Shown: piece after piece, positions 1-5,757 of the stretch
How positions within the stretch are numbered: the first letter of the stretch is position 1
Layout of the letters: each line of letters opens with the position of its first letter
Assembly (NCBI GenBank): GCA_900553475.1
Contig: USEF01000075.1
Location: 1-7,631 of the forward strand
From: an uncultured Collinsella sp.
GTDB lineage: Bacteria > Actinomycetota > Coriobacteriia > Coriobacteriales > Coriobacteriaceae
Length of the DNA: 7,631 nt
Direction: 5' to 3'
The notes under the pieces: model-generated
Told to the model about the DNA's origin: nothing
The model's database searches: none
What the model saw: the letters and a program-made list of their open reading frames with translations, nothing else
Program-made: the position numbers and the translations under genes

Positions 1-170
1 TCGGCAGGGCAAACCACGACGATGTGGCCGACCTTATCGCTACGGTCAAACGCGCGGATGGACCAGCTCATAAGCGGACGGCCCGCTACATTGACGAGCT
101 GCTTGCCACCGGGGTTACCAAAGCGCTGGCCGCTGCCACCGGCAACGACCACGGCGCATACGGGCGCCAT
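1..170 (-). CDS. ispD: 2-C-methyl-D-erythritol 4-phosphate cytidylyltransferase IspD, N-terminal part (runs off the left edge)
   Basis: Only the first 56 codons are present. I translated them from the reverse strand, starting at the ATG at 170-168. The protein opens with an AVVVAGGSGQRFG stretch followed by GGKQ, the glycine-rich CTP-binding loop and the conserved lysine of IspD-type nucleotidyltransferases. LVNVAGRPLMSWSIRAF and IVVVCPA then match the first Rossmann-like segments. IspD transfers CMP to methylerythritol phosphate in the cytosolic MEP route to isoprenoids. The usual P-K-Q near the loop reads G-K-Q here. The ATG overlaps the disA stop by one base (TAATG on the reverse strand), so translation is probably coupled to disA. 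DisA-IspD proximity is familiar in Gram-positive genomes. Another member of the nucleotidyltransferase fold is possible from so short a piece, but the motif and neighbour favour IspD. Confidence 0.85.
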   Translation of the reverse strand, partial: MAPVCAVVVAGGSGQRFGNPGGKQLVNVAGRPLMSWSIRAFDRSDKVGHIVVVCPA

Positions 171-1237
171 TATGCGTTCCCCTGTTTGGTGCCCTTCATG
201 CGGTACAGGGAGTCCGCAAGAATGGCAGGGTTGTTAACGCCAAAGTCGCCCAGGCGCTCCGGATCCTCGCTGATGTCGTCCATGAGCTCCTGCAGCGAGC
301 CGTACTCGTCGACGATCTTCTCGGCCACGCCGTCGCGCACGACGGACACGCGAGAAAGCGTGCGCAGGCCCAGCGGTGTCATGACGGAGTCCTCGTCCAG
401 GTCGTCATAGCCCAGAACTGCCGCCACGTGCTGCGGGTCGGACAGGTCCTTAGGCGTCATGCGGCTCAGCTCGGCGCGGATCTTCTCGGCGTTTGCCTCG
501 GAGGAATCGCTTGCGTAGTCGCGGATCATCAAGTCGTATTCGGTATCCATGCTGGAGCCCGCGAGCTGCTCGAGCTGCATCTGCACGAGCTTGCCCTGGT
601 TACCCAGCTTGACGATGCAATCCTTAAGCTCGGTCTTTGCCTGTTGCATGATCTCGAAGCTCGAGAAAATACCGGTGATGTCGGCGAGCGTAACGTAGTC
701 GTCGAGCTCAAGGGCCGTCAGGCGCAGCAAGGAGCGATCGAGCGACTGACGGGTGGTCTGAAGCGTGGCGACGAGCTGGTTGACCGAGCTCATGATGGTG
801 GTGACGGGCTGGATCTCGTAGCTCTTGCCGTGAACGTACACGTTAACGACGGCACGGCGAGCCGAAACCGAGATCACGATGGCATCGGTGAGCACCGACA
901 TGCGAGCGGCAGTACGGTGACGCATGCCCGTCTCACTCGTGGCGAGCGAGGGATCGGGATTGAGGTGGAAGTTGGCGCGCAGGATCTGGGTGAGGTCGCC
1001 ATCGATGACGATGGCGCCGTCCATCTTGGAAAGCTCGAACAGGCGGTTCGAGGTAAACGAAATGTTGAGCGGGAAGCCGTCGTTACCGGCAGCGAGCACG
1101 TTTTCGGTGTCGCCGACGCAGATAAGGGCGCCCAGGTGACCGGCGATGATCATGTCGAGGGCGGTGCGGATCGGCTGACCAGGTGCCGTCAGGCGGATGG
1201 CCTGTTCCATACGCTTTTGCAGCTCGTTCTTATCCAA
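170..1237 (-). CDS. disA: DNA integrity scanning diadenylate cyclase DisA
   Basis: 355 residues, close to the family's usual 355-360. DisA condenses two ATP into the second messenger cyclic di-AMP as an octamer and pauses on branched DNA. The N-terminal DAC domain (about residues 1-140) carries both signature motifs: DGA at 73-75 within KMDGAIVIDG, and RHR at 106-108 within GMRHRTAA. A helical linker follows (about 145-285). The C-terminal tandem helix-hairpin-helix DNA-binding part is about 285-350 (LGLRTLSRV, IVDEYGSLQELMD, LGDFGVNNPAILADSLYRMK). The start is a TTG at 1237-1235: no in-frame ATG precedes it, it gives the expected N-terminus, and GGGAG lies 7 bases upstream. It overlaps ispD downstream, forming a leftward operon, and is divergent from mntP. 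The usual upstream partner radA is not next to it. Confidence 0.96.
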   Translation of the reverse strand: MDKNELQKRMEQAIRLTAPGQPIRTALDMIIAGHLGALICVGDTENVLAAGNDGFPLNISFTSNRLFELSKMDGAIVIDGDLTQILRANFHLNPDPSLATSETGMRHRTAARMSVLTDAIVISVSARRAVVNVYVHGKSYEIQPVTTIMSSVNQLVATLQTTRQSLDRSLLRLTALELDDYVTLADITGIFSSFEIMQQAKTELKDCIVKLGNQGKLVQMQLEQLAGSSMDTEYDLMIRDYASDSSEANAEKIRAELSRMTPKDLSDPQHVAAVLGYDDLDEDSVMTPLGLRTLSRVSVVRDGVAEKIVDEYGSLQELMDDISEDPERLGDFGVNNPAILADSLYRMKGTKQGNA

Positions 1238-1244
1238 GGCATCG

Positions 1245-1249
1245 CTCCC
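1245..1249 (-). promoter_or_regulatory. Ribosome binding site that fixes the TTG start of disA
   Basis: Reverse-strand GGGAG, followed by 7 bases (CGATGCC) and TTG. Two ATGs overlap this segment but are in other frames and do not open the disA frame, so the TTG is the only sensible start. I saw no convincing disA promoter between here and 1380. Confidence 0.65.
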
Positions 1250-1372
1250 ATCGTGTACGCTCCATAAACGCTAAATAGTTTCTCACGGTTTGTCCCTGCG
1301 GCGCTTGCGAAATCCGATGCTTACAGAATGAGCGAACACAGCTGAGAGCCCAACCCAAATCAGCTGTTCATG

Positions 1373-1381
1373 TGGTAGCAT
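1373..1381 (+). promoter_or_regulatory. Candidate extended -10 promoter for the mntP leader
   Basis: TGG followed by TAGCAT resembles an extended -10 element (TGn plus 4 of 6 matches to TATAAT). It would start RNA near 1388, just ahead of the riboswitch P1 helix at 1396. No good -35 hexamer is seen at the right distance, so this is a positional inference. Confidence 0.35.
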
Positions 1382-1395
1382 CGGGATTCGCATAA

Positions 1396-1493
1396 ATGAG
1401 GGAGTAGTCGCGTGATCGGGTTCGCCTCCGGTGGCGCGGCAAGTCAACACACTGGCCGATGCGGCCTGGCTTGCCTTAATGAACGAGACTCGT
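1396..1493 (+). promoter_or_regulatory. yybP-ykoY (manganese-sensing) riboswitch aptamer
   Basis: The segment has the yybP-ykoY hallmarks in order. P1 5' strand ATGAG (1396-1400) pairs with CTCGT (1489-1493). The conserved L1 stretch GGAGTAG (1401-1407) follows. A helix GTCGCG/CGCGGC (1407-1412 with 1435-1440) extends inward as ATCGG/CCGGT (1415-1419 with 1428-1432). A second arm AAGTCA/TGGCTT (1441-1446 with 1467-1472) is capped by GGCC/GGCC. The L3-type sequence ACGAGA (1483-1488) sits directly before the P1 3' strand. This family binds Mn2+ where the two loops dock. It lies ahead of mntP, one of the class's best known targets. The pairings are by hand and were not scored with a covariance model. 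Confidence 0.9.
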
Positions 1494-1530
1494 GGCTGTG
1501 CGCGCAACGCGTACGCCACGGGTCTTTTTT
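1488..1530 (+). terminator. Riboswitch expression platform: intrinsic terminator
   Basis: ACTCGTGGC (1488-1496) pairs with GCCACGGGT (1515-1523), continued by GTGCGC with GCGTAC (1498-1503 with 1509-1514) around a short loop. A six-T run follows (1525-1530). The first strand overlaps the aptamer P1 3' strand (1489-1493), so terminator and P1 exclude each other. Mn2+-stabilised P1 should block the terminator and switch mntP on, the usual logic for this class. The leader continues for 53 bases to the mntP start. Confidence 0.88.
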
Positions 1531-1583
1531 GTTACTCCCCCAAGAGGTACACGCGGGCCCGCCCGCAGAGAGGGAGCCAGACT

Positions 1584-2162
1584 ATGGGACTCGCAGAGCT
1601 TGTGTTGCTCGCTATCGGCCTTTCTATGGACGCTTTTGCCGTATCCATCTGCAAGGGCCTTGGCATGAAAAGGATCAACCTTAAGGTCGCCGTGATACTC
1701 GGCCTGTTCTTTGGCGGTTTCCAGGCCGGCATGCCCGTAATTGGGTGGGCCCTTGGTAGCCAGTTCATGGGCATCATCAGCCCCATCGACCACTGGATCG
1801 CCTTTATCCTGCTCGCCTTTATCGGCGGCAAGATGCTGTGGGAAGCCTTTACTGAGGACGAGAACGAAGGCGACGGCAAGGATGCCGAAAAGATCGACCT
1901 GGGCGAATATCTAATCCTTGCCATCGCCACCTCGATTGACGCGCTTGCCGTGGGCATCTCGTTTGCCGCGCTCTCGGTCGATATCGTTCCTGCCGTGTCG
2001 CTCATTGGCATCACGACCTTTCTCTTCTCCGTTGCCGGCGTAGCGATCGGCCACACCTTTGGCGCGCGCTACGAAAAACCCGCCGCCATCGTGGGTGGCG
2101 TCGTACTCGTCCTCATCGGGCTTAAGATCTTGCTTGAGCATCTGGGGATTCTCGCGATATAA
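1584..2162 (+). CDS. mntP: Manganese efflux pump MntP
   Basis: 192 residues, matching the usual 185-190 of this inner-membrane Mn2+ exporter, which protects against manganese excess. It is built as an internal duplication of three membrane segments. The repeated acidic motifs are SMDAFAVSICKG (D16) and SIDALAVGISFA (D119), the charged membrane residues characteristic of the family. Hydrophobic spans lie at about 3-23, 36-58, 70-89, 107-129, 137-158 and 166-187. A charged cytoplasmic-type loop (about 89-105, rich in D, E and K) joins the halves. The ATG at 1584 is preferred: AGGGAG lies 7 bases upstream and the protein then begins at its first membrane helix. An in-frame upstream extension would translate the riboswitch and terminator. 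Control is by the upstream manganese riboswitch. Confidence 0.96.
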   Translation: MGLAELVLLAIGLSMDAFAVSICKGLGMKRINLKVAVILGLFFGGFQAGMPVIGWALGSQFMGIISPIDHWIAFILLAFIGGKMLWEAFTEDENEGDGKDAEKIDLGEYLILAIATSIDALAVGISFAALSVDIVPAVSLIGITTFLFSVAGVAIGHTFGARYEKPAAIVGGVVLVLIGLKILLEHLGILAI

Positions 2163-2197
2163 AAAAACGCCTCTCATAAGCTCAACGGTCAACATAG

Positions 2198-2230
2198 AGG
2201 CCTCATGCAGTGTTTTGCATGAGGCCTTTT
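2198..2230 (+). terminator. Intrinsic terminator of mntP
   Basis: A 12-bp perfect stem, 2198-2209 with 2216-2227 (AGGCCTCATGCA / TGCATGAGGCCT), with a 6-base loop and ending in TTTT (2227-2230). It starts about 36 bases after the mntP stop. The upper part of the hairpin (2205-2220) is also the first of three operator-like dyads. On the reverse strand a weaker alternative, GCCTCT/AGAGGC (2169-2174 with 2196-2201), is followed by seven Ts, but no reverse-strand gene needs it. Confidence 0.8.
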
Positions 2231-2254
2231 CATGCAGACTTTTGCATGTCATAC
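2227..2254 (+). promoter_or_regulatory. Candidate hipBA promoter within the operator array
   Basis: TTTTCA (2227-2232, 4 of 6 to TTGACA) and CATACT (2249-2254, 4 of 6 to TATAAT) are 16 bp apart. The middle operator dyad (2232-2247) fills the spacer, and the third (2259-2274) covers the expected start of RNA. This is classic autorepression geometry, but the hexamers are weak and the -35 overlaps the mntP terminator T-run. Confidence 0.35.
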
Positions 2255-2273
2255 TGATATGCAAAAGTCTGCA
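2233..2273. repeat. Perfect 15-bp inverted repeat with 11-bp spacer
   Basis: TGCAGACTTTTGCAT (2233-2247) is the exact reverse complement of ATGCAAAAGTCTGCA (2259-2273). A third, 13-of-15 match to the left arm lies in the mntP terminator (2206-2220). The arms coincide with the second and third operator dyads. In readthrough RNA from mntP the arms could form a 15-bp stem ending 4 bases before the hipB ribosome binding site. Confidence 0.9.
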
Positions 2274-2288
2274 CGTTAGGAGATCGCC

Positions 2289-2720
2289 GTGGATACCCTT
2301 CCCATCACCACACCGCGCCAAGCTGGCGTCTACGTGCGCCGGGCACGCGAGGCGCAAGGGATCACCCGTGCGACCCTCGCTAAAAAGGCCGGTGTTTCGG
2401 AGCGCCTGCTCGCATCGCTCGAGCTGGGCGACGCCACCGGCATTCGACTCGACAAGTTGCTGACCGTCTTTAACGCACTCGGCATAGGTCTCTTCGCGCA
2501 AAGCGATAACGACTCCATCGCATCGCCCTCCGAACATCCGACGACGATAGTGAACCTCCCTATCGCGAACTCGAATACCCTGCCAAAGCCAAGCGTAGGC
2601 AGACGACCCACTCGACAAGGAACGCCATCTTCCTATGGTGCCTTGCTGGCCCAAATCGCAGCCGAGCAAGGCCTTTCCGGCACTTCAAACCTCTCCTTTG
2701 GCTGCAAGGTTGTGAAATAA
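2289..2720 (+). CDS. hipB: HipB-type antitoxin, XRE helix-turn-helix repressor with long C-terminal tail
   Basis: 143 residues. Residues about 10-70 form a Cro/C1-type five-helix DNA-binding domain; the helix-turn-helix is about 26-46 (RATLAKKAGVSERLLASLE). HipB neutralises HipA and represses the operon. Residues about 71-143 are extra compared with the 88-residue E. coli HipB. The first part is Ser/Pro/Asn-rich and probably disordered. A short basic stretch follows (GRRPTRQG), then a possible amphipathic helix (YGALLAQIAAEQGL). The GTG start at 2289 is supported by TTAGGAG ending 6 bases upstream. The stop directly abuts the hipA ATG (TAAATG), so the two genes form one operon and are probably translationally coupled. 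The tail's role is unknown; contact with HipA is a guess. Confidence 0.9.
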   Translation: MDTLPITTPRQAGVYVRRAREAQGITRATLAKKAGVSERLLASLELGDATGIRLDKLLTVFNALGIGLFAQSDNDSIASPSEHPTTIVNLPIANSNTLPKPSVGRRPTRQGTPSSYGALLAQIAAEQGLSGTSNLSFGCKVVK

Positions 2721-4025
2721 ATGGCAGAGATGGAACTCGCGACCCTCATTTGTGGCGAAATCGCCGGCACTCTCCGGCAAGACGAGCATGGACTCTGCAG
2801 CTTTGTATACGCCCCAACCTATCGCGGAGCACCGCTATCGCTAACAATGCCGCTTTCCAATCGCACGTATGGCCATAACATCGTCCGCCCATTCCTATTT
2901 GGCCTTTTGCCCGACAGTCAAGAGCAGCGTCGCGCTATTGCCGCCGAGCATGACGTTGCATCCAACAACCCCGTCGCCCTCTTGTGCCATATCGGTCTTG
3001 ACTGCGCGGGGGCCGTTCAGTTTTGTCGAGCCGATCAATTAGACGCCGCCCGCGGCAGGGTCTCGACATACCGCCCGCTTACCAATTCTCAAATCGCTCA
3101 CAAGCTCAAAGCAATTCGCGATGGCGAAAGAGAGACATGGATGGGCTCCAACGAAAGCTGGTCCCTGGGCGGCAATCAAGGCAAATTTGCACTAGCTTGG
3201 CATGATGGCCAATGGTGCGAATGCCTAGGGTCATCCCCCACTACCCATATCTTCAAAAATGGTGTCGTTGGGTTCAAACATCAGGCCTTAAACGAATTCG
3301 TCTGCATGAAAACGGCTCGGCGTGTTGGCATTCCAACTGCCAACGTCTCCTATTGCACATTTGAAGACGAAGTCGCGCTCGTCGTTGAACGGTACGACAG
3401 AATGGCCAATAGCAGCGGAAATATCGAAAGGGTGCATCAGGAGGACTTTTGCCAGGCGCTCGGTGTATTGCCAAGCCAGAAATACACCGCTGACGGAGGA
3501 CCAACTACACGAGACATCCAAGAACGACTGATCAACACAGTCCCCCACCACATGAATCTTGTGCTTTTTACCTATATGTTGTTCTACAACGCCATTATCG
3601 GAGCGCCTGACGCACACGCTAAAAACTACTCGCTCATCCTAGGCAAAGGCACAAACGCGGCGCTCGCACCCATGTACGATGTCGCATCGGGCTTAGCGTA
3701 TGAGCGCATGCGACGTCGGGCACGCCTGGCCATGAGCGTTGGCGGCGAAAATCGTGTGGGGCGCATCGGTCCAGGCGCTATCCGTCGATACCACGGTATG
3801 GGCGACCCCGCGCTGGAGGCGGCGCTCATCGATGCCGGACTATCTGAGAAGTTTTGCTTTGCGACCATGATGGACCTCGCCTACGAGGTACCCGTTTGCA
3901 TGGAAGAGGTCATGGACGAATACGCCGACCTGCCCGGCATGGCGGACCTGCGCGAGCATATGCTCGGCCCCGTCCGCGAAAACTGCCAGCGCACCCTCGA
4001 CCTCATCAAGGCGGATATGGGCTAG
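2721..4025 (+). CDS. hipA: HipA-type serine/threonine kinase toxin
   Basis: 434 residues, against 440 in E. coli HipA, with all key elements present. The N-terminal subdomain (about 1-115) includes MPLSNRTYG and FLFGLLPDS. The glycine loop is SLGGNQGKFAL (S148, equivalent in position to the autophosphorylated S150 of E. coli, to K155). The ATP-contacting lysine is K179 in HIFKNG. Further motifs are NEFVCMKTAR (191-200), VVERYDR (221-227) and HQEDFCQALG (239-248). The catalytic loop has D297, H299 and N302 in APDAHAKN. The metal-binding aspartate is D320 in MYDVASG; its 23-residue distance from D297 equals that between D309 and D332 in E. coli. HipA phosphorylates a translation target (glutamyl-tRNA synthetase in E. 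coli), driving dormancy. The protein looks intact and active. Codons in the first two thirds look more AT-rich than in disA or pepD, suggesting acquisition; this is by eye. Confidence 0.95.
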   Translation: MAEMELATLICGEIAGTLRQDEHGLCSFVYAPTYRGAPLSLTMPLSNRTYGHNIVRPFLFGLLPDSQEQRRAIAAEHDVASNNPVALLCHIGLDCAGAVQFCRADQLDAARGRVSTYRPLTNSQIAHKLKAIRDGERETWMGSNESWSLGGNQGKFALAWHDGQWCECLGSSPTTHIFKNGVVGFKHQALNEFVCMKTARRVGIPTANVSYCTFEDEVALVVERYDRMANSSGNIERVHQEDFCQALGVLPSQKYTADGGPTTRDIQERLINTVPHHMNLVLFTYMLFYNAIIGAPDAHAKNYSLILGKGTNAALAPMYDVASGLAYERMRRRARLAMSVGGENRVGRIGPGAIRRYHGMGDPALEAALIDAGLSEKFCFATMMDLAYEVPVCMEEVMDEYADLPGMADLREHMLGPVRENCQRTLDLIKADMG

Positions 4026-4049
4026 ACGCCAATCAATTTCCCATTTCTT

Positions 4050-4096
4050 AAAAAAGAGAGGGGGCACCCGTCGCAAAAGCTCGGATGCCCCCTCTC
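4050..4096 (-). terminator. Intrinsic terminator of pepD, between convergent hipA and pepD
   Basis: An 11-bp perfect stem pairs 4056-4066 (GAGAGGGGGCA) with 4086-4096 (TGCCCCCTCTC). Read on the reverse strand it is followed by six Ts (forward A-run 4050-4055), so it is well formed for pepD. Read forward it is followed by ATAATG, not a T-run, so for hipA transcripts it would at best be a weak block. Confidence 0.88.
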
Positions 4097-4151
4097 ATAA
4101 TGTCATTTGCAATCCGCTAGCACGTAGCTCGGACTGCTGCTAGCGCAACCT

Positions 4152-5609
4152 TTACGCAGCGAGGCGCTTGAGGACGTCGATGAGCAGCTCGTAGAAGCGC
4201 TCGGCAGAAGCGAGCTCCATGCTCTCGTCCGGGGTGTGGACATCGGAGAGCGTCGGGCCCACGGCGATGGCGTCCAGGCCGTGCAGGGCCTCGGCAAACA
4301 GGCCGCACTCAAGGCCGGCGTGAATGGACTCGATTCGTAGCTCGGAGCCAAAGAGCTCGCGATAGCTCTCGACAAAGATGTCGCGGACCGGCGAATGCTC
4401 GGCATAGCTCCAGCCGGGATACTCGAACTCAAACTTGGCGTCGAATCCCAGGACATCGGCCAGCGTCTGCAGGCGGTCCTTGAACTCGTTCTGCAGCGAG
4501 GTGATCGAGGAGCGCGGGGACAGCATGATCTTGACTTGGTCGTCAGAGGTGGCAACCACGCCGATGTTGGAGGAAACCTCGACGGAGCCGTCGGTGGCGA
4601 CATTGCGGCGGATCACACCGTTGGGGGCAAGACGCAGAGCGCGAATAAGGGCAAGTGCGGACTTTTCGTCCATGGCCTCGACCTCAGTGTTGTCGGCAAT
4701 CTCAACCGTGCAGGTAAAGCCGGGGTCGAAGACCTCGAGCTCGGCAGTAACGTCGGCGATGATGCCCTTTGCGATCTGGGCCGCGGCCTCGGCTGCAGCG
4801 TGGTCGGCGTAGACCAGCTCGGCCTTGCACTCACGGTTGATGGCGTTGTCCTTGGTGCCGCCGTTAAAGCTAACGATGGCGGGCTCGCCGGCAACCATCA
4901 GGCGGTCGATGATGCGGGCCATGATGAGGTTGCCGTTGCCGCGCTCCAGGTTAATATCGCTGCCGGAGTGGCCGCCCAGCAGGCCGGAGATGTCGAGCGT
5001 GAGGGCGCTACCGGTCTTGTGCTCGCGCGCGATCGGGCAGGTGTAGGTAACGACGACACCGCCGGCGCAGCTGACGGTAGCAACGCCCTCTTCCTCGGAG
5101 TCAAGGTTAATCATGGTGCGGGCGCTAATCTGGGACTTGTCGAGCGTCTCGGCGCCGACCAGGCCGGTCTCCTCGTCGGTGGTGAATACGCACTCGAGGG
5201 CGGGGTGAACGATCGAATCGTCATCGAGAACAGTGAGCATCAGAGCGACGGCAATACCGTTGTCGGCGCCCAGAGTGGTGCCGTTAGCGGTGAGGACGCC
5301 GTCCTTGACGACCAGGTCGATACCATCAGTCGTAAAGTCGTGCTCGACGGAGCCCAGCTTGTCGCACACCATGTCGATGTGGCCCTGCAGCATCACGGTC
5401 GGGGCATTCTCGGCGCCGGCAGATGCGGGCTTGCGAATGATGACGTTGTAGACCTCGTCCTGGTACACATCGAGACCGCGCTCCTTGGCAAACGCGACCA
5501 GGAAATCGCTGATGCCCTTCTCGTTGCCAGACCCACGGGGGATCGCGCTGACCTCCTCAAAGAAATGGAACAGCTGGGCGGGCTCGTAACCGGTAATCTT
5601 GTAGTCCAT
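4152..5609 (-). CDS. pepD: Xaa-His dipeptidase (aminoacyl-histidine dipeptidase), peptidase family M20C
   Basis: 485 residues, the usual PepD length. It is a cytosolic two-metal peptidase that splits dipeptides, notably carnosine-like Xaa-His. The metal and catalytic residues line up: H77 and D79 (QGHIDM), D116 (LGADNGIA), E146 and E147 (TDEETG), D170 (NLDSEE) and H458 (DVHTPDE). Each lies exactly three positions before its counterpart as I recall them for Vibrio alginolyticus PepD (H80, D82, D119, E149, E150, D173, H461). SGLLGGHSGSDI and IHAGLECGLFAE are further M20C signatures; an inserted dimerisation lid lies in the middle. The ATG at 5609 has a strong AAGGAGG 4 bases upstream. An in-frame opening back to 5711 adds a stretch unlike the family. 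A weak -10-like TATACA (reverse strand, 5659-5654) is the only promoter hint. Confidence 0.95.
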   Translation of the reverse strand: MDYKITGYEPAQLFHFFEEVSAIPRGSGNEKGISDFLVAFAKERGLDVYQDEVYNVIIRKPASAGAENAPTVMLQGHIDMVCDKLGSVEHDFTTDGIDLVVKDGVLTANGTTLGADNGIAVALMLTVLDDDSIVHPALECVFTTDEETGLVGAETLDKSQISARTMINLDSEEEGVATVSCAGGVVVTYTCPIAREHKTGSALTLDISGLLGGHSGSDINLERGNGNLIMARIIDRLMVAGEPAIVSFNGGTKDNAINRECKAELVYADHAAAEAAAQIAKGIIADVTAELEVFDPGFTCTVEIADNTEVEAMDEKSALALIRALRLAPNGVIRRNVATDGSVEVSSNIGVVATSDDQVKIMLSPRSSITSLQNEFKDRLQTLADVLGFDAKFEFEYPGWSYAEHSPVRDIFVESYRELFGSELRIESIHAGLECGLFAEALHGLDAIAVGPTLSDVHTPDESMELASAERFYELLIDVLKRLAA

Positions 5610-5613
5610 GGTG

Positions 5614-5620
5614 CCTCCTT
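5614..5620 (-). promoter_or_regulatory. Ribosome binding site of pepD
   Basis: Reverse-strand AAGGAGG, a perfect anti-16S match, ends 4 bases before the ATG at 5609. It decides the start in favour of MDYKITGY and against the longer opening at 5711. Confidence 0.85.
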
Positions 5621-5737
5621 GGCGCAACTGGTTAGACAGTAAGACATGCGACTTGTATATTCCCAGACTTTGCGTGCATAAACCAGTCGAAAACGCCGAG
5701 CGCCCTCGCATCAGCGGCTAACGGCGAGGAAACGCCA

Positions 5738-5753
5738 CTTTATCAAGATAAAG
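5738..5753. repeat. Short palindrome CTTTATC-AA-GATAAAG between toxin gene and pepD
   Basis: Seven-base perfect arms around a 2-base centre, 4 bases beyond the stop of the PIN gene and about 130 bases upstream of pepD. It could be a small operator or a weak hairpin; it lacks a T-run on either side, so it is not a standard terminator. The rest of 5610-5757 shows no gene or clear promoter. Confidence 0.5.
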
Positions 5754-5757
5754 CAGG

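Larger units (their letters stand above)
2205..2274. promoter_or_regulatory. Array of three operator-like dyads ahead of hipB
   Basis: The pattern ATGCA-N6-TGCAT occurs at 2205-2220 and 2232-2247 with both arms exact, and at 2259-2274 with the last base changed (TGCAC). The starts are exactly 27 bp apart. HipB-type repressors bind arrays of palindromic operators and repress their own operon with HipA as co-repressor. The position just upstream of hipB makes these the likely HipB sites. The sequence differs from the E. coli HipB operator (TATCC-N8-GGATA), as expected for a distant homologue. Binding is inferred. Confidence 0.72.

Noticed and set aside
428..1267. Forward-strand open frame (279 codons) opposite disA
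   Set aside because: Antisense shadow of disA, with no ribosome binding site or family resemblance.
1283..1381. Reverse-strand 32-codon frame with a hydrophobic core and a basic end (RKRRRDK)
   Set aside because: It resembles a small membrane peptide, but I see no ribosome binding site before its ATG and it overlaps the likely mntP promoter; chance is the simpler reading.
1431..1583. Longer mntP reading frame beginning within the leader
   Set aside because: It would translate the riboswitch and terminator, adds a non-membrane extension foreign to MntP, and the ATG at 1584 has its own ribosome binding site.
2205..2274. Regularly spaced repeats as a CRISPR array
   Set aside because: Three 16-bp dyads with 11-bp gaps are too short and too few; position ahead of hipB fits operators.
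4395..5642. Long forward-strand open frame (415 codons) opposite pepD
   Set aside because: It is the antisense shadow of a well-supported pepD; the translation is a V/G/D/L-rich pattern with no recognisable domain.
5610..5711. Longer pepD start
   Set aside because: The AAGGAGG directly before 5609 and the family length both support the shorter protein.
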